Below, piece by piece: positions 1-12,464 of a stretch of 64,000 nt of DNA. The notes beneath the pieces were generated by a model. The model did no database searches and was not told the origin of the DNA. It was given only the letters and a program-made list of their open reading frames with translations. The first letter of the stretch is position 1. Each line of letters starts with the position of its first letter. Source of the stretch: Anagrus nilaparvatae. Taxonomy: Eukaryota > Arthropoda > Insecta > Hymenoptera > Mymaridae. The DNA is taken from the NCBI GenBank assembly GCA_022575985.1, contig JAKSXM010000007.1, positions 22,260,501 to 22,324,500 on the forward strand, read 5' to 3'. The translations under genes were made by a program, and so were the position numbers.

Positions 1-1
1 T

Positions 2-355
2 GGAGATTTATTTAAAGATTTATATCGATTTACATTTCGTTTTGGATTAGATGTAAATTCTGGCGAAAGGATATTACCAGCTGATATGGCAATTGTACTT
101 TGGAAATTAGTATTCACCATTAGAGAACCTCCACTTCTTGGAAGGTGGCTTAAATTTCTTGAATGTTATCATGTGAGAGGGATTCCAAGAGATACATGGA
201 ATATGTTCCTAAATTTTGCTGAAAGTATTGGTAATGATCTTACAGCTTACGATGACACAGAAGCTTGGCCAAGTTTATTTGATGACTTTGTAGAATATGA
301 AAATGATCAAATGAACCAAAATATTAAAAAAGATGATTACATTAAAGATACTTAA
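2..355 (+). CDS. DCUN1D3: DCN1-like protein (DCUN1D family), C-terminal part
   Basis: The frame is open from the left edge of the window to a TAA stop, giving 117 residues with no start visible. It reads as the C-terminal half of the potentiating neddylation (PONY/DCUN1) domain, with family signatures such as MAIVLWKLVFT, IPRDTWNMFLNF and the end block EAWPSLFDDFVEYE. Members of this family bind UBC12 and cullins and act as scaffold E3 factors that promote NEDD8 transfer to cullin-RING ligases. The wording around the last helix (WPSLFD-FVE) resembles paralogue 3 more than paralogues 1/2 or 4/5, so the exact symbol is less certain than the family. A short polar, lysine-rich tail follows the domain. 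The ATG at 86 is internal to the domain and is not a plausible start. The upstream exons lie outside the window. Confidence 0.85.
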   Translation, partial: GDLFKDLYRFTFRFGLDVNSGERILPADMAIVLWKLVFTIREPPLLGRWLKFLECYHVRGIPRDTWNMFLNFAESIGNDLTAYDDTEAWPSLFDDFVEYENDQMNQNIKKDDYIKDT

Positions 356-2442
356 ATTTAATAACTTTTTATTTTACTAACGTACATCTGTTAACATAAC
401 TCTATTATAAACTTTTTGGTAAATATTTCAATATTATTTTTTTAAATATTATATTAATACTCAAATATTAACGTATTTATATCAACCTAAAAAATTTTAA
501 TGATATATAGTTAATGACTTAACGTCAATAAAATATTAAATACAGGGTTCACTGCCAACACTTCCTATTTACCCCGATAAAACAGTATTGAATACACTTA
601 AGTAATTATAATTTAAAAAAATTAATATTGTCTTATAAAAAGACCAAAAAGATTTGAAATTTTTTATTATTGTTGTCATTTTTAAAGTTTTTTTAAAAAA
701 TTCAATAATTTTATGAAAATATATTTTGAATTGTAAATTTGTATATATAAATATGTATAAAACTAATTTTTGATCAATGAATTATTATCCTATTTTACAT
801 TGTCATCATTTAAAATCAAGACAAATATAGAAATAGAGAACGAGGTAAGTTTAATAAATTTAGAAAAGTTTAGCCCAAATAAGTTTTCATATAAAAAGAG
901 AAATAATTTAGGCTGATAATATTAAGTTAATATTAAAATTTAGGGCCAAAATATATTGCTTACTAAATTGAGTGATAATCATGTTTTTTGGATATTCGTT
1001 CTTTTTGTTTCGTGGATATTGGTTGTATTTATTTCTAGTATTAAATTCTTGGACTTATATGATGAACATATAATGTTTAAAATATTCAGGAAACTTGTTT
1101 ATTATTCAATATATTATACTAGCATTGACCAGAAAATTTCTCATAAATGGGACATTTTTTCCTGGCCATGGGTTCTATACAATTTTTCTTTGTCAGAGGT
1201 CAAAAAATATATACATGGTTTCTGACCTCTGACAAGAGAAATTTTATTTTTTATCAACATTTAAAAAAAAATTCCATTTCATTAAATAGTTGATAAGCTT
1301 GAAGCTGCTTTTAATTATTTAATATAATTTAGTTAATATTTATAAAATTTATAATATACGGTAAAAAGTAATTGATAATAACAATTTCGAACAAATAAGT
1401 ATTTGCCTTATATCATACTTTTACGTAAGTTTTAGCTTTCAAATAAAATTTGTTATTTTAAATTAAATTTTTCTGTACAAAAATGCAAATATAATTAAAT
1501 GCTTAAAATTTATTAATAATTGTGAATGTCAAGTATAAAAAGAAATAAAATTTCTATATGTATTTATACTGTACTAAAAGATTTCACAAAAAAAAGTATT
1601 TAAAAGAAATTATTTTCATAATATATACATGCAAAAATTAAAATGCAAAAATTCATAGATTTACTTAGTCCATTAAAATTAAGGCGATAGGTAAATAGGA
1701 CTATTAAATTTTCTATTTAAAGTAGTTCCAATTAATATAATTCTTAGTCTTAAAAAAGAAGACAAAATCAGTAACTTATTTAATAATTATAAAAATTAAT
1801 TTAAAATTTTTTGAAATAATGATTTAAAGGATTTTTTTAGAAAGGGTGCTACCAAATACTGGCCTTAAATTTTGGATTTAAATATCATTCTCACTAATAA
1901 ATGTAATACATTGTTAAAGAATGTAAAATTTAAATAACAATTTTAAGCCATCCGAATATTATGATGATAAATTCATTCTGTAAAAGCCAATTTTATCATA
2001 TAAGTATAAAAATTTTTAATCTATTGTAACTAATTTTATATTTGATCTCACAAACAAAAACAAACACAAACAACTTGTAAATATTTATTTTCAGCGCTAA
2101 CTTAAGGTTTTTGTTGATTAGATAATGTGAAAAAAAAAAACAATTAATATTATAATATTCATAAGTTGTGCAGGCACATAAGTTTATACTTGTAAAAAAG
2201 TAGTGTATTGATAAGATATTTTATTTTACTCAGTTTTCTTTCATTCTTACACATTTAAGAAACATTTTTTTTCCAATTTTAACTAATGTATTTGTAATTT
2301 TAAATTTTTTTAAATTTTCAAAATATAAAATCTAATTATAAATACTGATATTTTAATTAAATGCACTGATTTTATAACTTAGGCATAGAAAGTTACAATA
2401 TTAAATATTTTTTGACCATTATGAATTTAAATAATTGTTACA
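356..2442. other. 3' UTR and intergenic DNA, no gene seen
   Basis: AT-rich DNA downstream of the DCUN1D stop. A possible poly(A) signal AATAAA lies near 526-532. Apart from the hairpin at 1184-1242 I see only simple A/T tracts. An 89-codon ORF at 956-1225 has no recognisable domain, ends inside the hairpin and looks fortuitous. Confidence 0.6.
1184..1242. other. Near-perfect hairpin
   Basis: The arms TGTCAGAGGTCA and TGACCTCTGACA pair perfectly over 12 bp. They extend outward through TTTCTT/AGAGAAA with one bulged base, around a 19 nt loop. A second, weaker inverted repeat (TTATCAAC/GTTGATAA) follows at about 1252-1294. This could be the remnant of a small MITE or a small-RNA precursor-like fold; the sequence alone does not decide. 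Confidence 0.5.
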
Positions 2443-2698
2443 CACAGTGGGTTTAAACACTTGATAAACACTTCAAAACCTGAAGTTCTTTCTTGAAGAC
2501 CTTTCTTGGAATGGTATTTACTATGAATTTAAAAATTGGTCATTTTGGGCCTTTTTAAGCTCTTCTAAAAATAGTTAATAGGATCCTGAACGATTTTAAA
2601 AACGATAATGGGGTTCCTGGATTATAGTAAATACCATTCCAAGAAAGAAACATGAAGTGTTAGAACTTTCAAGTTATCAAGCGTTCAAACCCACCGTG
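2443..2698. mobile_element. 256 bp MITE with long TIRs and TACA target duplication
   Basis: The ends are inverted repeats of about 75 bp starting CAC(A/G)GTGGGTTT and ending at TTGGAATGGTATTTACTA on both sides. The copy is flanked by TACA (2439-2442 and 2699-2702), consistent with a 4 bp target duplication. There is no ORF. It is a non-autonomous DNA transposon; I do not assign the superfamily. Confidence 0.75.
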
Positions 2699-2702
2699 TA
2701 CA

Positions 2703-4029
2703 CAGTAAACTTGCTCTATTGGAATTTTGATAGTATTTCGAAGCATTGGCTTAAATTTTCAAACAGATGCTTAAATATAAAGCAAATCGTTTAAATCAAG
2801 TAAAGCAACCTATCATTGAAGACAAAAGTTAAAAAAATTTTAAGTTAGAAAAGACATATTTTACTAGAATTTTTAACAAGCATCGACACCGCTCTTAAAC
2901 AACGCAACGTTTTAGTGGCGTCGATATTAAACTATAAAAGTGAAAAAAGTCCATGTTGCAAAAAAATATCTTTAGAATTTGCGAATGTAAAGTCCCAAAT
3001 ACAATTATATTGAGGTAAAAAAATTCTTAAAAGAAATTTATATACAAAAAAAGGATATTAAATACTTTCAAGCTTATTTTTTCATTTAATTAAAAAATAA
3101 GTTATAAATTAAAAAAGATAAATTTTAAGAATATATGACAAATTAATTTTTTTTATTTGATCATTGCAGTCCATGAAATATTAAAAATATTTTTGTAAAA
3201 ACACGTTAGATTCCTCTTTTTCCGGGTCTTTTTTATAGTTATATCTCATATTTTAGAGGTGTTCTAATGTCAAAAACTAATTTGTTCTTAAGTAAGAAAG
3301 TATTATTTTCTGACCTGTACGGGCCATTTTTTTCATTTTTATATGTGAGAAAATCAACCCTCAAATCAGCCGAAATAAAATAAAAAAACAAAATTCTTTT
3401 TATGATGTAAATTCTAAAAGATTTTATTGAGTCCTATAATTTGAGAGGTTTGAAATCCCATAAATTTGTCAATTTTAGGAGCTGTATTCTATATCTATTT
3501 TAGAAACAAAAAACGCCTCTAAAATAAGAGCCAGATTTATAGAGAATATATAGGCCTGATAAATCCTGAAATAAATGGAAAATTTTAATTCTTTTGTCTC
3601 ATGTTTGATAGAAATTTATTTTTTTTTGCTAATATCTTTATTTTATGTTCATAAAACATGATTTTAAAAACTTCTTATTATTTTTAATATTATTATTGAT
3701 AAGTAATAAAAAAAAAAAATATATGTGATAAAAAATAATTTATTGTACAAAAATTAATGTATCTACAATGTAAGTTATATAGTTTTTTATAAATAAATTA
3801 ATATAAATAAATCTAAATAAATTTAAGACTAGCCAAGCAAAAAGAAATTTAAAAAAATAATAATATTTATAAAAGAAATTTATAGAAACTATATAGGAAA
3901 TTAATGCTAATTTTGTGCTAACTTGACCCAAGTTGGCCTTTATGGTTGATTTGCCATGGTTTTATTCAAAAGAAAATAAAGTTTGTCCAAGGGTTGAAAA
4001 TAGATAATTGTTTAAATGTATGGTGTAAA
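2703..4029. other. Intergenic DNA, no gene seen
   Basis: AT-rich with no supportable ORF. A weak inverted pair (TATTTTAGAGGTGTT near 3252 and AACGCCTCTAAAATA near 3513) may be a decayed MITE about 290 bp long, but the arms diverge quickly. The 63-codon reverse ORF at 3740-3931 is low-complexity F/Y/L/I. Confidence 0.5.
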
Positions 4030-4790
4030 ATATTTTTTTCCAAAAGTGCAACTAAAAATTAGTACGCCCTTTAATCAATTTTTTGAGAGATTTCGAATGA
4101 GAATTTCTCAAAAATCTGGTTTTTTTTTCTTGTGATTCGTCTTAAAAGTTACGTGTTACCGTGTTTTTTTTGTTGATAAACATTTTTTTCAGGGGTATTT
4201 GCATTTTAAGTACTTAAAAATATAAAAAACGAATTTTCATTTAATTTTACGAAATTTCTGTCAATGAATGAAAAATTTGATTTGATTTTCGGATTCCTGA
4301 AGAAGTCTAAATAAAGACCCTCTTTTTGGAAAAATTTTGAGCATTTAAAATTATTTAATATCCTTAACTAATATTCTGCTCTCGATTCTGCTTTACTAAT
4401 ATTTTTTTACTCATTTAGGTTACAAAATCTAATTGTTTATGCCCAGCATTCCGCAATTTTTGTTTACAAATTTTTAAAAAAAATCCCGCTTTTTCAGAAA
4501 TTCTCATTTGAAATTTCTCATTAGTTTTACAATTTTCCCGATTTCCTAGAGGTTTTTCTAAAAAACTGATGACAAGATCGTCATCAGCGGGTAATTCAAC
4601 TAACCGTCATTTTAACTGACATAAATTTTTAGCTTTATTTAGAGCGTAGAAAAATTGTAGTCGAAAAGTTTTTTTAAATTTCAGTCTTGAAATTGAGAAT
4701 TTTTAAAAATCGAAAAATACCTGCCATTTCGAAACCTTGGAACCAAAAAACTGAAAATGTGGTATGATATCATAATTTTACATGCTGAAC
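4030..4790. repeat. Old, diverged copy of the 45.3-46.7 kb fold-back element
   Basis: Two blocks match the fold-back element at 45296-46701. Around 4200-4330, TTAAGTACTTAAAAAT and GATTTTCGGATTCCTGA correspond to its left arm near 45750-45880. Around 4500-4730, a TTTAGAGCGT block followed by a CTGCCAT(T/A)TCG block corresponds to its right arm near 46480-46570. No clear termini or target duplication remain. Boundaries are approximate. Confidence 0.55.
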
Positions 4791-7090
4791 CCAGTTTAAT
4801 CATCTTTTTTGAAATTCTAGACTTTCACTCATCCCGTAAAGTTCAGTTTCATTATTATATTACAATACCCCATACGAGGCGAAATAAAATACGGTAAATT
4901 GGGACCTAGGGCTTTCTTTTATTATGGCCCTATAAGGTTTTTTATTGTCTGTGGTAAAAAAAATTGGATAGATAAAAATTGGCTGAAAGCACGTATATTT
5001 TTAGTTTTGCAGTTGTGAAAAAAAATATTCTTTACATAATTTAACAAACTTAAACCCAGCTAGGCCCAGCATGTGATTTCTAAAAGTGCAAAATTTATGT
5101 CAAATATATGATAATAAAAATATATTGGTGTAAATAATTTAAAATTTTAAATGTTTAAAAAAAAAATCTTTTTGTAAAAAGTAATGTAAAATTTGTTTTT
5201 TTGTAATTTAAATATTATTTAAATAATTTAAAAACATCTGTAAACCGCTTTGTATATAAACTATTATTTTTGTAGCTTTTTTAATATTTTTTATTAAGTA
5301 TACCATATTATGAACCATAATTATTTGTAAATAAAAATTTTTTTAATAATTTATATATATATTTGTAAATTAAAATTCATCTATATCTGTAAAACAAAAT
5401 GAAATAAATGGATTGGGAACAAACTAACTCTTGACGTTATTGATTTTTTAAGGTAATTTATAGGTTTAAAATGAATAAATTTTATAAGAAAATTATTTTT
5501 AACACAAACAATAACATTTATTAAGACAGGTTTCTTTTTTTTATTTGACAAATTAAGGTGTATATAATACACATTAATTGTCACAAAAATATTTTCACAA
5601 AAAGATGAAAAAAAAAATGAAATTTCTGTTTTTCTTGAAAACTATATCAACACATAATGGAATCATGTACCTCACCTAATAAGATTTACAATTTTTTATA
5701 ACTGAACTTAATACATTTGTTATATTATTATTATTATTATTACTTATAGAGTTTTGTTTATATTATTTACATTATTTATTGTACACTATAAATAAGATGC
5801 TTTAATTAACTTTAAGGACTTAAAAATAATTCATAAAAAATATACATTTTAAAATAAAAAAAAAAAAATTAATATTTTAAAAATTAATTTTTAAATTAAT
5901 CTTATACAGAAATCTAAAAAGTTTTTTATTTTCAGCAGTGTTTCTTTTTTTTACATACCTAATTATTATTAGAGTTTTATGATCTATCAGTTTTATTTTA
6001 TCTCCTGCGATAACTATATAAGTTTATTTTATACATTCTATCCAAATTTAAAATTCATCAAATATAATTTTTAGTTATCAATTATTGTTTTTTTATTTTG
6101 TTATTATTTTTTTCAGGCACCCATAGATTTTTATTTAATTTTTTATGGAATATAAAAAAATTAATAACTAAATTTTTAAAAAAATTAATTTTTATCAATT
6201 CAGTATTACAATAAAAAACTAATATTTTGGTTTTTAAATTATAAAATTATAATTTTGTGCTAATTACATAATCTCTGGTATATAAAGTAAAGAACAAAAA
6301 TATATAAAAAATATGTATTTTACAATGAATAAATAAATTAAATTTTATTTTCTTTATCAAGGATATGTGCAGCTTAAAAGCAGACTTTTTCAAATTTTTA
6401 TTGTTAGTTTGCCTAATTTTCTTGGCTTTTTCATTATATTTTTATGTAATTATAATATATAGAAATGTGTACTGTTTTTTGTTGGTAATATTTGAACATT
6501 TACAACATTAAAATATAATTATAGTATTTGTTATGACACTATTAAATAAAATTTTATATTCTAGTATTTTTTTTAAAATTAATAATTCAAAAAATGGTCA
6601 TGTATCTTTTTAGTTATAGGATTTATAGAATTGTACTTGGTTTCAATCTTATTTCTGCCTTTTTTAAGTACAAGTTTTTGTTAGTAACTCTGATATTAAG
6701 TTACTCAAATTTACTTTACAAATATATTTAGCTAAATGCTCGAGTTAGTTACCTTTTTTATAATATTAATCTGCCATAGATAAAACAAATGCTTTTTTCA
6801 ATATGTATAATACAAACTATAACATATTTTCATTTAAGGCCATTTTAAAATTCATTTCTAAAACTAACTTTAATGCAAAAATTTATTTTAAATGCTGAAC
6901 AATGCAGTAAATTTATATTTAAAATTAAAACTTCTAAGTTAGGAATTCTTGAACATTTTTTGTAGTTAATTATGTTTTTTCAAATACTTTTAAAAATTAA
7001 TTCTATAATTGAAACAAAGTATCCTCAGCATCAGGTAAATATAATATTGGAATTTTCAATATACATATATTTTTTTAAAAATAAATGTCT
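4791..7090. other. Intergenic DNA and probable synaptogyrin 3' UTR
   Basis: Extremely AT-rich. No ORF is worth calling; 5381-5584 (-) is fortuitous. The right end should hold the synaptogyrin 3' UTR. A reverse-strand AATAAA candidate occurs near 6882-6888, about 200 bp past the stop. Confidence 0.5.
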
Positions 7091-8857
7091 TTAATAAGTT
7101 GGTGCTTGGAAATCTCCCATACCTCTTTGTTGTTGTTGATTAAATGGTGGATCTTGATAAGCAGCATCATTATCATCTGGATAACTTGTGTAACCTCCTC
7201 CTCCAGAAGGATCAGCTTCGAAGGTTGATGCGAATGCAGCATCTGCACCCTGCTTAAATCTTTGGAAAGCTAGCCACGCACTTCCAGCCTGAAAAATATA
7301 ATTAGTGGATTTATTAAAAAGTTAATAAACAATTATGAGAAGGCTTACCCATGAAAATAGAGATAAAAATATGAATACAATAGATGCCTTAACACTACTA
7401 ACTCCTTCACCATTTTTAGGTGTTTCTGTGTTACTCCAAGAATTAGTGAGGTAAAAAAATCCAACAAAATACAGAAATGCCCAAAATGCAGAAAATCTAT
7501 GAAATTTTATATCAAGTATATATTACTTATTAATATTTCATAAAATGTTAAATCTATAGGTATATATATATATGTACCTATATATATATATATATACCTA
7601 TTTTATTTCTTATATATAAGAAAAGTTAAATTTACCCAAGGTCAATTAAAACATAATGTTTTCTAGTCTTAACTGATGACATTTGCTCAAATAAATATTC
7701 TCCAACTAAAAAGCCTATGCCTCCTAAGAATCCAAAAATACTAATTGTTGATCCATAACCACAAGCACCACCATCATTGTTAAATAAACAACTTTCTTTT
7801 CCATCTTTATCTTCTATTTTTGCACCACCCACACACCAATAAACTAATAGAGAAAATATCTGAAATTAAAAAAAATTATTTAGAATAATATTTAAAACAT
7901 GCGTGGTCATTAAATGAAAATTCTCTTTTTTAAATATATCATAGGTAAGATGCTATATTTATTAGCTAAATTACTATCAGAATTTAAATTTTTATTATAT
8001 ATAATGTTTTATTATAATATATATTGTTCTTGTGTAATAGTAAAATTTTAATGATTTTTTGTTTCCTACATTTTATTTACAATCGAACTATCAGGTTTTA
8101 ATTCATCAAATAGGTATTTTGTTTTTAGAATAAATATTTGAATTTAAAACAATTAGTTAAATAAAATAGAAAATTAGTAAAATAAACAATAAATTTAAAG
8201 TAAAAAAAAATATTCATTAATATAATTTAACTGCGCGTGCTTACATAAATTGTAAAAGTGGCGAAAGTGAGAATACTATGTATTATAATAAGGGAAACTG
8301 AATTCGCGCTATCTCTCAAGGACCCACCCCCATTACCCTTGAAACAACATCCGAGTTTACCTATAATATAATATATCAACTGAAGCCTTTCTACGAAAAA
8401 TAAATGATTAATTAAAATTTTAACAATATTTTTTATAATTTATATGACTGTTAAAAATGACAATTTAGAAAAAGATAAAATTTTAGAAAAATCAATAATA
8501 TACAACAATGAGAACTATAAAGTATAAATAACATGCGACATGAGCGAGGGGTTGTATTTCATTTTGGTTTTTATCAAAATCGATTCTGTATGGGTGTTTT
8601 TCTTCTTTAATTTTCTCTTTTTCTGCTGATAGTATATTTTTTTTTATTTTAGCCACGCGCAATTATTTTGCGATGTTAATTGTTTTTATATCAATCGATA
8701 TTAAATTTCTCTTTAAAAATGCTAAATTAGCAAACTAAATTTCCAAATTACTTACAAGACATACTGCTTTCACGATAACATTAGGCTTTTGAACAAATGT
8801 TACTGGGTCGAATGGGGCACCCGCCTTTCCACCACCGTACGCACCACCAACATCCAT
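7091..8857 (-). CDS. Syngr: Synaptogyrin, four coding exons, complete
   Basis: Synaptogyrins are four-pass MARVEL-domain membrane proteins of synaptic and synaptic-like vesicles, acting in vesicle biogenesis and exocytosis. Coding exons by hand: 8756-8857, 7636-7859, 7349-7496, 7091-7288. All junctions are GT-AG and phases are consistent (102+224+148+198 nt), giving 223 aa. The N terminus reads MDVGGAYGGGKAGAPFDPVT, the family's hallmark opening. Predicted membrane segments lie near residues 28-44, 72-90, 111-127 and 143-165. The first intralumenal loop holds two cysteines (C58 and C67) and the tail is Q/G/Y-rich and cytosolic (about 170-223). This length is close to known synaptogyrins. Intron 1 (7860-8755) is long; intron 2 holds a TA-repeat hairpin at about 7558-7610. 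The ATG at 8857 is chosen because the conserved N terminus starts there. Divergent neighbour: seipin. Confidence 0.93.
7558..7612. repeat. (TA)n microsatellite hairpin in synaptogyrin intron 2
   Basis: AGGTATATA and TATATACCT blocks face each other across a second TACCTATATA block, so the tract can fold. It lies wholly within the intron between coding exons 2 and 3. Confidence 0.7.
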
Positions 8858-10040
8858 CTTAGCACTAACAATACTGAATTAATTTTTAAATCTATTCACG
8901 AGAAGAGCTTTTACTAGAAAACTAGACTATAGAGTCACCCTTTTAGGGACGAGCGTGCGCATTTAAGTTAACATATTGACTAGCATTTTTTAGATTAGGC
9001 ATTATTTATATATAAATTTTTTTATATTTTTCTTTTTTTATTATATATTTTATTATTTTTTTATTGCTTAAGTATAATATTACGACTTGCAAACTAATTA
9101 AAACTAAAAGTTTAGAAATTTTTTCCCAGCTTTTTAGCGAATTATTTTTATTCAATTTGAGCAATTGATGAATATTTGCAAATCACAGTATATATATATA
9201 GTCCTGTAATTTTATTGGGTCGGATCATTTTATATCCTTGGATATTATTTACGTATTTATTTGTATAAAAGTAGAGTAGTATTTATGAATTGAAATTGAA
9301 ATTAAATTAAAAATACATAATTTTTACAAAATAAAATCTAAAAAAATTAAAATACTTTTTGGAAATAAATTTTAAAAAAATCTTATCTTATAAATTTTAT
9401 TGCCTACGTTTTAAATAAAAGTATAAATTTAATAAATAGAATTCAATTAAAGAATTTTTAAATAATAATTTTAAAATATTAAGCTTGAATTAATTTTTTT
9501 AAATTTATTAGTTTTTAAATACTGTCAACAATTAAATTTAAAATTCCCTAGATTTTTTTCGCAGCTCCATCTATTGTTACTAGTTACAAATAAGAATAAT
9601 AATAATTTATGTTTTATTTTGATTCCGTGATTTTGATATTTGATATAAAACAGATAAATAATTTGAGAAGTTTTAAAGGTCAAGGGTCAATAAAAATTAT
9701 CAAAAAGTTTTGATTACCACCTCCAAATTATTACGATTCTTGTAAATCATATTTTTTGTTGAATTTAAAGAATTAATAATTTTGATTATAAGTAACTTTT
9801 TATTATATTCTCAAGTTTGATTTATTTATTGAGAATAATATATGTTTGGAATGCATTAAAATATTCCATGTGAGTTGTATAATAAGTTTATTAAAGGTTT
9901 TCAATAATTTAAAAAAACCATGCTATTTAATTATCTTATCTACTGTGAAATTTTTGAAGAAGATATAAGTTATTGTGATAATTTTTTTATTTGTAATCAT
10001 AAGAAGTGAATTGAAGAAAAGATTTAAAAAATTTTAAATA
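8858..10040. promoter_or_regulatory. Shared intergenic/promoter region between synaptogyrin and seipin
   Basis: The two start codons are 1183 bp apart and point away from each other, so this stretch must hold both 5' UTRs and promoters unless remote 5' exons exist. The part next to synaptogyrin (about 8890-8975) is less AT-rich, with CACCC and GGGACGAGCGTGCGC-like sequence. No TATA box or initiator can be singled out against the AT background. Confidence 0.5.
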
Positions 10041-11341
10041 ATGTTTTACTCTAAATTAATTCAAGAATTAAACAAAAAATGGTTCAAGGCCAGAAAAAAG
10101 ACAATACACGGTGTCCAATCCACAAAAGATGCTATATTTCATACTGGTATCCTAATAATAAGTGGTATTTTGATTGTTTGGATATCAATATTCCTTTATA
10201 CTGCTTTCTATTATGCGTATATGCCTAGTATGACTCACGTAAGACCTGTACATCTGCAGTTTAAGTAAGTTAAATTTTTCTAAATAATTAATTGTTAAAA
10301 TTTTCTTCATTTTGCTTGTAATCTTAGATCTTGTGAAAACCAAGGAAAAGGAGTTTGCAGTTTTCCTGCGGCTTATATTCAATTAACAAAAAAGCAACAA
10401 TTGTTAATGGTAGGCCAGCCATACAAAATAAGTTTGAATCTTGAAATGCCTGAGTCCAGGACTAACAAAGAACTTGGTACTTACTTTAAAAATTTAATGA
10501 AAATATTAGATACTAATAAGTTTTATTTGTAGGTATGTTTATGGTTTGCGCACAATTGAAGAGCCGAGATGGTATTTTGATTGAGCATTCTTGTCGGTCA
10601 GCAATGTTACATTATCGTAGTTCCTTGTTGCACATACTGAAAACTCTTACATTTTCTCCTATGATGATTTTTGGAACAACTGAAGAGAAACAAAATATTA
10701 TTTTGGAATTATTTTCAAATTTCGAAGAAGACCAGGTACAGTAATACTTAGCAAAAATGATTGAAAAAGAAATTTATTAAAATTATAAAATTTCTTTAAA
10801 ATTTATTACAGAGTCATCCCTTAACTATGATTTATGTTGAAATACAATCTCGTAATATAGAATTTTACTCAGCATCTTTGTCAATCAATGCTCATTTATC
10901 TGGTTTAAGATACTTGATGTTTCATTGGCCAGTTTTATCTTCCATCATTGGAATAGGAACAAATTTATTTTTTATAGTCCTCATTTGTGTTTTATCCTAT
11001 GTACATTTTGCAAATATTGAAAATGATTCAGAAGATTCTTTTAGTTTTCTGAAAGGAGAAGTTAGTGAAGAAACTGAATTTAAATTAACAAATGATGGTA
11101 AAATACTAAATACTAACTTATTTTTTTAGAATTTAATTTTTAATTAAATTTTTTTTGAATTTTATTATTAGGTTCCGAGTCATCATCATTAGAATATTTA
11201 CCTATGATAGAAGATGTTCCAAAACCTGATGAAAAAAGTATATTAAATCCAGAAGTTGATACTTATAAATTAAATAAATTAAGGGGTATTGAAGATATCC
11301 CAAGTGAAATTTCAAGTATCACTAAAAATAAGTCTGAATAA
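10041..11341 (+). CDS. Seipin: Seipin, five coding exons, complete
   Basis: Seipin is an oligomeric ER membrane protein at ER-lipid droplet contacts that organises droplet assembly. Exons by hand: 10041-10264, 10328-10476, 10533-10735, 10812-11097, 11172-11341, all GT-AG with introns of 56-76 bp. Lengths sum to 1032 nt, or 343 aa. The first membrane segment spans about residues 34-58 (GILIISGILIVWISIFLYTAF). A conserved lumenal beta-sandwich follows, with markers LNLEMPESRTN, LGMFMV, SCRSAMLHYRS and INAHLSGLRYLMFHWP. The second membrane segment is about 233-256, and the C-terminal tail is acidic, serine-rich and cytosolic. The tail is shorter than in the human protein, as is usual in insects. 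The ATG at 10041 is the first in frame before the TM-preceding basic stretch. A poly(A) signal AATAAA lies at about 11423. Confidence 0.94.
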
Positions 11342-11440
11342 ATAATTTGTTAAAAGCTTTTTTCTAATATATAAATTTTACATATGTTACAAATTTTATA
11401 AGAATTTTATAAGAATTTTATAAATAAATTTTATGTTTTT
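11342..11440 (+). other. Seipin 3' UTR with poly(A) signal
   Basis: The stop is followed by an AT-rich UTR containing a short tandem repeat (TTTTATAAGAA units, about 11394-11421). It leads directly into AATAAA at about 11423-11428, the best candidate polyadenylation signal. Confidence 0.55.
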
Positions 11441-12464
11441 AACTACTAAAAAAATTTTTATTTTTTATTTTGTAAAATATACTTGTAAAAAAAAATAAAA
11501 TTAAGGGTAAAAATGTTTTTACAAATAAAAACTTGTTTCTTTGTTAAAAAGTTAAAAAATTTTTTCAAATATTGTTTTTTTGGTTTAAATATAATTATTT
11601 TTTACATTGATATTTTGTGTTTAAACTTAATGATTTAAAAAAAACGCTTTCTGTTAGCTATAAAACCAATAAAGCGATCGTCACTGACGTTTTTAGCCAT
11701 AAGCAAAGAATGATTCAAATCATAATTTAGGTAGGAGTCATTTTTTGTTTTTTCGGTCATGGATGCAATGTATTTTTTTTATTTTTTTTTCGTAAAAACT
11801 CATTGCTTATTTTGTATTGCTGATTAAAAAAAGTAACCGGAAAAATTTCCCCTTTTCTTGCAACCTCGTTAACTTTTTGCAGCAACGACAAGCATCATAA
11901 CAAGTCCCAAAAATCCCTAAACTACCCTATTTCCAAGCAATTTCCTTTTTTCCCTCTATTTACGTATTTTGAATACGAAAAGAATGAGTGAAATGACCTA
12001 AATCACAGTTTACCAACCTTGGCTACGTCTCGCATGGTAATATACGCGCGATTTGGGCCATTTTTTACTTTTCTGCACACGGGCTCGTAATATGCTATTC
12101 TTATCAGTTATCATTAAACCGATTCCTAAAAAATTTTCCACTCCTTGTGTAAAAAACTGCAGAATTGCCATTTTGAAACCTCAATACGATGGAAAATACA
12201 GACCAAAAACATCAATATCTGTATATATATGTATTGTTTTTTTCTTTAAAATCCTTTGTCAGTACATGCATACATGCCATTTCTCAGGTATTGACGAAGC
12301 AGCGCGCGATATGCATAACAAAAACCTTAATATCAACAAAAACATGCATGTATGCAATTTTCTCCTGCATTCTTTTTTTTATTCATATAAAGTTTTCAAT
12401 ACCTAGGACCTTACAGGTGTGCCATCGAATTTTGCAAATGATAAAACATATTATCCATCGTTAG
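11441..12464. other. Intergenic DNA, no gene recognised
   Basis: AT-rich with a less AT-rich stretch near 11990-12080 (CTACGTCTCGCATGG, ACGCGCGATTTGGGCC). The two overlapping ORFs at 12053-12406 and 12189-12464 lack any recognisable domain and look fortuitous. Confidence 0.4.

Noticed and set aside
3240..3530. MITE bounded by TATTTTAGAGG(T/C)GTT
   Set aside because: Only about 15 bp is inverted; the similarity does not extend and no target duplication is seen.
12053..12464. Overlapping ORFs of 117 and 91 codons as a small gene
   Set aside because: The two frames overlap with no domain, signal or conserved pattern; the area is next to decayed repeat sequence.
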